Both the position numbers and the translations under genes were made by a program. Below are positions 17,060-26,200 of a stretch of 64,000 nucleotides of DNA, one piece after another. Position 1 is the stretch's first letter; each line of letters starts with the position of its first letter. Below the pieces are notes generated by a model that was not told the origin of the DNA, did not search any database, and saw only the letters and a program-made list of their open reading frames with translations. Source of the DNA: Ruminiclostridium papyrosolvens DSM 2782 (GTDB lineage: Bacteria > Bacillota > Clostridia > Acetivibrionales > DSM-1351); assembly GCF_029318685.1 (NCBI RefSeq), contig NZ_CP119677.1, positions 4,083,001 to 4,147,000 of the forward strand. The letters run 5' to 3'.

Positions 17060-18874
17060 CTATTTACTTTGAAGTTCAATTGCTCTGTTAATTATCTTAA
17101 TTATCTCAGGAAAATCTTTATAAATTTTTAATGCTGTATTATAAACATCCATCATATTAGTAGGAGTTGTTCCATAAGGAATAGCTGTTCTCCATGCATT
17201 TGTAAATAATTGATGCTGTTGCGGAGTAACTGCCATTGAATACATTATATCGGTATTTTTAATTCCTAATAATGGTGCAAATCTTTTTTCTATAATATGA
17301 TGTGCTTGTAAACCAGTGTTTTTTAAAAGTATAGTCATATCCTTATAAGCTTCAAGCCCCCAGCTTTTGATGTTATCTTTAATTTTGCTACAAGCAGCAG
17401 TAATTAACGTTATTCTTTCTGCAAGTGTTGGCTTAGGAGGTTTTGGGGGCTTTGGTGATATTTCATTTTTATGTTGCTCCGCCCATTTTTTTATTTCTGC
17501 CTGTTCATATTTAGTAGTAGCTGTACTAGTTGGTTTAAACAATACCCAAGTAGCTACTCCTAAGGGAGTAACTCTTTTTAATACTGTATATCCAGTGACA
17601 CCGGCTTCAATAATAAATTCTCCAGCAGCAATTCCTGCCTCCACATACTTACCTAACGTGCTTGCAATTTGGCTGGCTGTTAACCAATGTCCGCTAGGAT
17701 CCATATACCTTACTGGGTCATTCTGGCAGTAAGTATAGAGATTTAGGCTCAATGGGTCAGCATCTTTCCCCCAATATGAATCCTCTGAAATAAATCTCCC
17801 AATTGTCGGATCATAGTATCTGGCCCGTAGATAATACAGTCCTGTTTCCTTATCAAAGTACTCACCACAGTACTTGAACGGATTCTCTATTCCTTCTGTC
17901 TGACTCTTTGTATTTCCCCACTCATCATATGTATAATTATTTACAATATTTCCATTTTGGTCAACCATCTGCACTACATTTCCGTGTGCATCAAACAGGT
18001 AGTAGTACATCTGTCCGTTCTTTTTCATACATATGAGGTTGATTCCACGGACATATTCGGTTTTGTCCGCACCTGTAATGTCTGCCGCTACATCTGTTCC
18101 GTCCAGTACATGGGTTGTAGTGATACCGTCTACCGTCTTGCTTTGCCTTATTCCGTCAGCATCGTACTGATATGTCGCTTTTGTGAGCCTGTTAAGTCCG
18201 TCGTACTCATAGCCCATGTCTTCCATGTTTTCGTATAGCGGTCCGCTTGTGGTGACAGATGAACGGTTGTTTCTGTCATCATAGGTATATGCTCTTTGTA
18301 CGTTTCCGGGTTCTGCTGTTGTTTTAAGCCTGCCAGGTCCGTCATATTCATAAGCCGTTTCACCTTGCGGGTCTGTTTTTGTGGCTTCGTTTGCATCCAG
18401 ATAGTAGGTGTAGCTGAATTGGGATAGTGCAGTTCCATCAGCATTTTTGTTTACTAATGTTTTTATTCTGTTTCCAAGATTGTAAGTGTAGTCTACGGTT
18501 ACGTTGTTTCCGTATGTAATTGAACTGCGGTTTCCATTTTGGTCATATGTGTATTGTGCTACCTGCTGTCCATCTTCCTTTACATTTCGGAGTCTGCCCA
18601 TATTGTCATATTCATATGCTGAGTCGTTTATTGTTTCGGTTCCCTGCTGTGATACCAAGGTTGACCTTGTACCATTGTCATTGTAGGTGTACTGTTTTGT
18701 GATTGATCCGGGTACGGTTTCTTTTAAAAGATTTCCTTTACCGTCGTATTCAAGTGTTGTTGTTTCACCATTTGTTGTTTTTGTGACCTTACGGTTTATG
18801 TCGTCGTAAGTTTTGCTTACAGTGTAAAAGACGTTCAATCCATACTTTTGATAAGCGATTACCCACTCTCTCAC
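17060..18874 (-). CDS. Orphan RHS core with alternative HNH/HHIIE-like toxin tip
   Basis: 604 codons. After a short unrelated N-terminus (MREWVIAYQKYGLN), it repeats the last YD units and core-closing segment of the 2309-residue RHS protein almost identically up to GRFISEDSYWG and the DPSG motif near residue 390. From there the sequence is unique: a hydrophobic stretch, a KPPKPPKP linker, then a tip with LQAHHIIEKRFA (H525, H526) and VTPQQHQLFTNAW (H554), resembling AHH/HNH-superfamily nuclease toxins. It has no signal peptide, starts at GTG and lacks a recognisable ribosome binding site, so it is probably a silent donor cassette that can replace the tip of the full-length gene by homologous recombination. 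Confidence 0.8.
   Translation of the reverse strand: MREWVIAYQKYGLNVFYTVSKTYDDINRKVTKTTNGETTTLEYDGKGNLLKETVPGSITKQYTYNDNGTRSTLVSQQGTETINDSAYEYDNMGRLRNVKEDGQQVAQYTYDQNGNRSSITYGNNVTVDYTYNLGNRIKTLVNKNADGTALSQFSYTYYLDANEATKTDPQGETAYEYDGPGRLKTTAEPGNVQRAYTYDDRNNRSSVTTSGPLYENMEDMGYEYDGLNRLTKATYQYDADGIRQSKTVDGITTTHVLDGTDVAADITGADKTEYVRGINLICMKKNGQMYYYLFDAHGNVVQMVDQNGNIVNNYTYDEWGNTKSQTEGIENPFKYCGEYFDKETGLYYLRARYYDPTIGRFISEDSYWGKDADPLSLNLYTYCQNDPVRYMDPSGHWLTASQIASTLGKYVEAGIAAGEFIIEAGVTGYTVLKRVTPLGVATWVLFKPTSTATTKYEQAEIKKWAEQHKNEISPKPPKPPKPTLAERITLITAACSKIKDNIKSWGLEAYKDMTILLKNTGLQAHHIIEKRFAPLLGIKNTDIMYSMAVTPQQHQLFTNAWRTAIPYGTTPTNMMDVYNTALKIYKDFPEIIKIINRAIELQSK
17712..18808 (-). repeat. RHS core repeat, orphan copy (1097 bp)
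   Basis: Nearly identical to 20961-22075 in the full-length RHS gene, same orientation, with few substitutions and one 18-bp in-frame deletion in the orphan (the full-length copy has GSHTA-encoding bases near 21430). It ends abruptly at TCGTCGTA (18808 versus 22075) and at ACTGGGTCAT on the toxin side. Recombination between the copies would exchange toxin tips. Confidence 0.92.
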
Positions 18875-18960
18875 TGTTCAGTAATTTCTTTTTTAATTAA
18901 TATACTGTAGTTTCACCTATAAATTTTTAAAATACTGCTTTGTCAAACTTTTATCTATAG
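18810..18960 (-). pseudogene. Possible IS3-type orfA remnant fused upstream of the orphan RHS
   Basis: The first 14 residues of the orphan frame, VREWVIAYQKYGLN, resemble the end of the helix-turn-helix of IS3-family OrfA proteins, and one frame away the preceding DNA reads IKKEITEQ, as expected for that protein with a 1-nt frameshift. The evidence is short, so this is a weak call. The rest of 18875-19024 is AT-rich with no gene. Confidence 0.3.
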
Positions 18961-19024
18961 GCCATTGGCTCCCTCTATGGTTTTATTGTATAAGGGTTCA
19001 CTATGTAGACAAGCCTTACTGAGA

Positions 19025-20254
19025 TTAGACATCTCCTATTGCGTGTATTTCCCATTTTACATTCATTTTATCTTTCCAACCCTTTTTACTATAGGTATGA
19101 CAATTAGAAAGAATATAAATTAGGTTATTATTCGCTAATACAGAAGAAACAATAGTTCCGTTTAACTCAAAATCCCAAAGTTTTTGACCGTCTTTCGTAA
19201 ACGCCTCAACCCACGATACATATTGGGGATACCTTTGCATAAAACTTTCTTGATAAATTTTATTACAGCTTCCAACAATAGGTGGAACATTTGCAGCACC
19301 TTTTACAACCGTCCTCCATCTTTCTTTTCCAGCAATATTAAGTGAAGCGATTTCAAAATCAGTTAAATTCAAGTAAAGATTAGCCATATTATCAACTGCA
19401 GGTGTAGATGCTACATAGCCTTCGCCAGGCATATAATCCCATAAAACCTCTCCATTTTTATTTAGCGCAAATAATTTACTAGATAAGCAAGCATATATTG
19501 TACCGTCATCTTTCAAATACATAGGATATTCTCCTAATCCTTGTCCTAGCTTTTTCTCCCATATAGTTTCACCTTTTTTATTTAATGCACATAAAGTATG
19601 ATGAACATTCAATCCAATTAGAATTAATCCTTCTTTTGTTATTATAGGTTCATACCAGTTAACAGAATTGAATTTCCGTTGCCAATTTAAACTACCCTCT
19701 AGACTAATGCTAAATAATGTCCCCATATCACTATAAGTATATATATATACATTCCCATCAGAATCTAAAACTGGTTTTGAGTATGCTTCTTCATCGATAT
19801 CAAATTCCCACTTTACATTACCATCAGGTAATATCGAAAACAATTTATGTCCTTTTGATTTTATTGCACCTGTTGTGGTTATATATATACATCCATTTTT
19901 CCCAATAACAGGCGATTTTAATTGCCTGTTATTTCGAAACAGTTCCTCTATCTCTCCATTGGTTTTTATTTTCATAAGTCTACCAAAATGTGGCTCTAGA
20001 ATGTTATTATCACAGTCTGAAACTATTATATTTCTATCTCTATCAACAACAAACGAGCCATGAACTATACTTTCATTTACAAAAGCATTGTCAACACTTA
20101 CTTTCCATAGTAATTGAGGATTGTTAGGTATAGTATATTTTGACTGCCTTGTCCAGTTGACATCTACAGGGTGTATAGCATTTTCATCATATCCGCCACT
20201 CTCATAACCGCCAAGTCCATCATTATTATCAAACAGAAATTCGTCTTGCAACAC
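19025..20254 (-). CDS. PQQ-like beta-propeller protein, candidate immunity/accessory to RHS toxin
   Basis: 409 residues, no signal peptide, from GTG at 20254 (AGGAG about 10 nt upstream). It consists of repeated PQQ/quinoprotein-like blades: LWKVSVDNAF, VKWEFDIDEEAYSKPVLDSDGNVYIYT, LNWQRKFN, TIWEKKLGQGLGEYPMYLKDDGTIYACL, VLWDYMPGEGYVASTPAVDNMANLYL, RWRTVVKGAANVPPIVG and LWDFELNGTIVSSVL. That is about seven or eight blades. It starts 27 nt after the 2309-residue RHS gene, the slot normally taken by the cognate immunity gene. A propeller is unusual as an immunity protein, so it could instead be an accessory protein. No catalytic residues are recognised. Confidence 0.75.
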   Translation of the reverse strand: MLQDEFLFDNNDGLGGYESGGYDENAIHPVDVNWTRQSKYTIPNNPQLLWKVSVDNAFVNESIVHGSFVVDRDRNIIVSDCDNNILEPHFGRLMKIKTNGEIEELFRNNRQLKSPVIGKNGCIYITTTGAIKSKGHKLFSILPDGNVKWEFDIDEEAYSKPVLDSDGNVYIYTYSDMGTLFSISLEGSLNWQRKFNSVNWYEPIITKEGLILIGLNVHHTLCALNKKGETIWEKKLGQGLGEYPMYLKDDGTIYACLSSKLFALNKNGEVLWDYMPGEGYVASTPAVDNMANLYLNLTDFEIASLNIAGKERWRTVVKGAANVPPIVGSCNKIYQESFMQRYPQYVSWVEAFTKDGQKLWDFELNGTIVSSVLANNNLIYILSNCHTYSKKGWKDKMNVKWEIHAIGDV

Positions 20255-20281
20255 AGTTCATCATCTCCTATTTTTGCATTA

Positions 20282-23200
20282 TTAAAATCCTAAAATTGCC
20301 TGAGCAGCTTTTGCTGCAGCAAGTGCGCTTGCAGCATCATCTGCTATTCCAGCTCCACCTGTAAGTATGTCCTCTGCAATAGTCGCTCCTGTAATAGCAC
20401 CTGCTGCTAACATTGCTAATACAGCTCTTTTAGTATATGCCTTTTTAACTTCTGATGAAGTTACCCCAACTCTTTTACCATCATCGTTATATTTATAAAA
20501 AGAGTAACTTGCCAATCCATTATTGTCAAAGACTATGCGCATATTATAATTTCCTATAACGGCTATATCTTCAATTGGACTCATTGTAAATCCCGCTCTT
20601 AAGTTACCATCCTTCATATATTTTGCCAACTGTGCCGAACCATCTGTCCCAGCTGGTTTTACTTCCCATACTAAATTACCTGCCACAATATCAGCTTCAT
20701 ATTTTTTTGCTCCACCCCACCAATTTTTTTCAGTTTTTGATGTAATTGAATACTCTAAAGTGGAACAATACCCCATCTCATGTAACTTCTTTGCAACATT
20801 AAGTTGCGCTATTTCATGAAAAGCAGTCCATACACCAAACCCATTTGCCACCAAAGTAAAAGTGGATGCTAATCTATCATCAAATGTTCCTTTATTGTAT
20901 AAACCACTTGCAGCCCTTAAAGCATATACAGGCATATTTCCACTAGGGTCTGTATTCATTACTGGGTCATTATAACAATAAGTATAGAGATTTAGGCTCA
21001 ATGGGTCAGCATCTTTCCCCCAATATGAATCCTCTGAAATAAATCTCCCAATTGTCGGATCATAGTATCTGGCCCGTAGATAATACAGTCCTGTTTCCTT
21101 ATCAAAGTACTCACCACAGTACTTGAACGGATTCTCTATTCCTTCTGTCTGACTCTTTGTATTTCCCCACTCATCATATGTATAATTATTTACAATATTT
21201 CCATTTTGGTCAACCATCTGCACTACATTTCCGTGTGCATCAAACAGGTAGTAGTACATCTGTCCGTTCTTTTTCATACATATGAGGTTGATTCCACGAA
21301 CATATTCGGTTTTGTCCGCACCTGTAATGTCTGCCGCTACATCTGTTCCGTCCAGTACATGGGTTGTGGTTAGACCGTCTACCGTCTTGCTTTGCCTTAT
21401 TCCGTCAGCATCGTACTGATATGTCGCTGTATGTGAGCCTGTTGCTTTTGTGAGCATGTTAAGTCCGTCGTACTCATAGCTCATGTTTTCCATGTTTTCG
21501 TATAGCGGTCCGCTTGTGGTGACAGATGAACGGTTGTTTCTGTCATCATAGGTATATGCTCTTTGTACGTTTCCGGGTTCTGCTGTTGTTTTGAGCCTGC
21601 CAAGTCCGTCGTATTCATAAGCCGTTTCACCTTGCGGGTCTGTTTTTGTGGCTTCGTTTGCATCCAGATAGTAGGTGTAGCTGAATTGGGATAATGCAGT
21701 TCCATCAGCATTTTTGTTTACTAATGTTTTTATTCTGTTTCCAAGATTGTAAGTGTAGTCTACGGTTACGTTGTTTCCGTATGTAATTGAACTGCGGTTT
21801 CCATTTTGGTCATATGTGTATTGTGCTACCTGCTGTCCATCTTCCTTTACATTTCGGAGTCTGCCCATATTGTCATATTCATATGCTGAGTCGTTTATTG
21901 TTTCGGTTCCCTGCTGTGATACGAAGGTTGACCTTGTACCATTGTCATTGTAGGTGTACTGTTTTGTGATTGATCCGGGTACGGTTTCTTTTAAAAGATT
22001 TCCTTTACCGTCATATTCAAGTGTCGTTGTTTCACCGTTTCTTGTTTTTGTGACCTTACGGTTTATGTCGTCGTAGCTGTAGGTGGTTGACACATTTCCT
22101 TTTCCGTCTGCTGTTGTTACGGTTTCTGTCATTGGCCTGTTTAGATTGTCATAGGTCATAGCAATGCTGTTGCCGTTTCTGTCCGTCCTGTGTGCAAGAT
22201 TTCCGTTAAGGTCATAGCTGTCGTAAAGGTCTTCCTTGCCTGTGGAGTCAGTTACCTTGCTGAGTCTGTTATTAGTGTCATAATCATATTTGGTTACTGT
22301 GTATGTGCTGTCTCCACCGGGTACTACACTGTCAAGTCCGTTTATTGTCAGAGGGCTTGTCAGTCCCTGATACATTCTTAGCTTGTTTCCGTCTGCATCG
22401 TAGTAGTACTGGAATATGTTTTCTACTGCTCCGTTGTTGTAGGAGGTTACCTTGATGAGTTTGTTCGTCTTGTCGTATTCATAGCGGGTTTCTTTTACCT
22501 TTTCAGGCTCTCCGGGCTTGTTTGACGTTACTGTGGTTTTTGTGACATTCCCGTTTTTGTCGTAGTAGGTTTTGCTTACAGTGTAATGGGTTACTTCGTT
22601 TATTTCTTCAAATGGTGTTTTTACTATGTCATATTTATCTGATCCTTCAATTTGATTATATATATACTCTGTTTTATTTCCCTTTGGGTCCGTTGCACTT
22701 TTTATTTCCCCATCTTTGTAGTATTCGTTTGTTATCTTTGTTCCATCACCGTTAAGCTGCTCTATTTGCCTTCCGGCATAATCGTAGGTATATGTAATTG
22801 TTATTGCTTTGGTACTGTTTTCATAAGTTTTTTGGATTTTTTGTGTTTTACCTCCTGAAAGTATATTGTAGGTGTATTCTTCAAGAAGTTTTTTTGCTGC
22901 TCCTGCCTTGTCTGTATAGTATACCTTTGATAACCTGTTCATTATGTCATATTCATATTCGAATATTGCACCGTTTGGTTTTGTTTCCTTTTTCAGATTA
23001 CCGTACTGGTCATAATCATCGTATGTTGTTGTATTGTTTTCCGCATCTGTTTCAGTCCTGACCTTGCCGGAAGAATAGTACGTATACCTTACACCGTGAT
23101 TTCCTCTGTAAGTATGTGTTGATAGATTATCCAGAGATTCATCGTATTGCTTTGGCAATACCTCCTGGGTCTTCCTTCCCATTGCATCATAGGTGGTTCT

Positions 23201-26200
23201 TGTTGTTTCTGTTCCATTGCATACGGTTTTCTCCAGTCTGCCATTATGATCATAGTTATAATCGATCCTAAAACCTTTTGGGGTTATTGCAGATTTGATT
23301 AACCCAGTGCTGTAATATTCCGACTTTGAAACATTACCCTCTGCATCGGTAGCTGTGCTTACATTTCCATTTGCATCATACGTATAGTCAGTTGAATTGC
23401 CGTTTGGATCTTTTTTTGTTTTTAATAGTCCCTTTATGGTGTACCCTTTCTCAGCCCTTTCTTCTTCTGAGTAGTATACATACTGTGTTATTGCAAATTT
23501 TGATGTATCGCTTTGACCTTCTATATATATATCCGTACCATTCAAGGGAACAGCAGTTTTCAAAAGATTTATGCCATCAGCATCATATACATAGAATGTA
23601 TACTTCCCTTCTGCATCTTTTTCGCTTAATATATTATTCTTTGAATCGTATGTGTATTCTTCGCAGCCACCGTCGGGGTTTATTGTTTTTATGATGTTAC
23701 CTCTTTTGTCTCTTTCATACTGATACACATTTCCCGAGCGGTCTGTAACCTTCTTTTCTTCCCCGTAATAGTTTACCTGTTTTGTGGTAGTATAGTTTCC
23801 CTGATATACATAAAGGTTAGGTTCCTCCAGATAAGCAAAAACTTCAGCCATTTCAGTATTTGGGTTATATGTTGCACTGTGCCAGGTTGTGTATCCGCAA
23901 ATAGTATAAATATTACCATTGCTTACTGCTGCTCTGAAAGAGTTAAAATATGCCTGTCGCACATCAACATTATAATCAATACCTATACTGGAGGACATCA
24001 GTTCCCAGCATTTTTTGTTTATATCATACTTATATGCTGTCTGGTATCTTCCGTTCACAGAGTATATTGTATTATTCGCTACCACCATCTCCCCAACAGG
24101 AACATTTGTATCGAAAATACTCCATTGATCATTTACAGGATCATATAATTCAAGATTTCCGTTCTTATCACGTACATATAGCTTGCCTCCCAATACTACT
24201 GATATTCTGCCATAATCTAAGGCATTACAAGGAGCTAATGTACTGCTGACCTCTGTCCACCGGGTTCCATCAAATTTCTCAACAAGATTACTTGCATTAT
24301 ATGCATTATCAACCTGTCCTCCTATTGCATACAGATCATTATCTAAAGCAGCAAGCTCATGTCCGTATCTTATGTGAGGCATATCCGGCATTTTTGTCCA
24401 AACATTATTAGCCGGATTAAATTTATACATACTTTTCAAGCCAACTTCGTAATTATCTAAAGTATACTTCTGTATAGACTTTCCCCCGGCAACATATATT
24501 TCTCCATTTTTTACAGTAGCAGAAGCCTGACTGTATCCATTCGGAAAATACGAGGGCAAATTGAAATTTGACCATGTTTGTGTAGAAGAATCAAAGCTAC
24601 TTGCAGATGCTAATGAAAGAGGATAGATCGAACATGAATATGAATATGGTGATGAGTAATACAACCATTCTGTATTATAATACTGCCCACCAAAGTAATA
24701 AATTTTACCATTATATTCAGCTATTGCTGCATTTGACCTGGAAAGAGCCCAAGGTTTATAATTTCTAGGATAATGACCATCTGTTAAGTTCCATGAAAAA
24801 GGATTTGATGTGCTATACTCTACTTTTGTCTCTTTCCCTTCGGGATCTACCGAACTCGTAATAAACTGATAATCATCGTATTTTTTGGTTACAACCCTGT
24901 TATTGGAATCAGTTATCGTTGTTGTCTTATTTGACGTATTATACCTGTATGTATATGTATTCGACTTTTGTGGAGTAATATACTTGGTATTCTGATACAC
25001 TATGCCTTTATTACCTGTGGTGCCACTATTATAGGTAATTGTCTCTATGGTATTTCCTGAGTAATCTTTTACAGAACTCAGCAGTCCGTTACTATCGTAA
25101 GTGTATGTGTATATTGTATTATTCATAGGATCAATTACACTTTTCAGTCTGTAATTCTCGTAACTATATGTAACAACCCTGTTATTGCTTGTATCCATAA
25201 TATGATCCACATATCCTATTGAATTGTAGCTAATTTCAAATTTACGGCCTTGTTGATCTGTAACACTTTTTATTTTACCGGCACCAAACTCTATTGTTAT
25301 TGCATTTTTGTTTTCGTCCTCTATTTTACATAAATACCCATTTGAGTTGAAATAATATACATGTTGATCCTTTGTGGTTAATTTGTAGGCACCATTTTCA
25401 ACTGTTAAAATAGAACCTTTAGAGCCATTTGATATATCTGACACATAGGTGTTTGGTCCGTATGATACAAAGTTTTCCCTTACTCCCCCAGGGAGCATTA
25501 CATTTACCCTCCCAAAATAAGTATCATCATTTGTTATATTTCCACTGTATGAAAAAGTCCAGCCCGCACCAAAATAAGAATAGTTTCCAACTTCCATAGA
25601 ATTGTATGTCCTTGTCACCGCAATCCCATCTATTGGTGATTCCAGTGACATATCAACATATGAACGTGAGAAGTTTCCTGAAGCGGCACTTACACCGTCT
25701 TCTCCGTAATGAAGCTGCTCTACCAGTAGTTTAGATACCCCCGCGGTGAGCATTTCCAATTCCTGATCATCATATATTTTCTTATTACTATCTTCCACCG
25801 GCAGTTCCGCTCCGTTACTGTATATCTTTATGTTGTCAAAAGCTTCTGAGACATTTGCTAATTTTATATTTGTGTCCGTAACACTTTTTTCAGCATTGGC
25901 CTTTATCGTTAATGCTATATCGTTTGGCATCAGACTTTGCCTGTAGCTTTCAAGGAGAGCTGCCATTCCTGTAACTTGTGGTGCTGCCGATGATGTCCCA
26001 CTGTAGTAATCATACCCATTGTTAGCGGCTATACTTAGTATTTTCACTCCCGGTGCAGCTACATCAACACTTTCATTATAGTTTGAAAAACTTGCAAGCC
26101 CCCCCTTATTATCTACTGCTGCCACCGATAATACGTTCGGCAGTTCAAAGGCAGCCGGATAAATAGGCTCCGCGCTTCCGTTATTTCCTGCGGCACACAC

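Noticed and set aside
21481-23694. Several plus- and minus-strand open frames of 60-110 codons inside the RHS region
   Set aside because: They are antisense or frame-shifted shadows of the repetitive YD-coding DNA; the same shadows recur in the orphan copy at 18148-18702.
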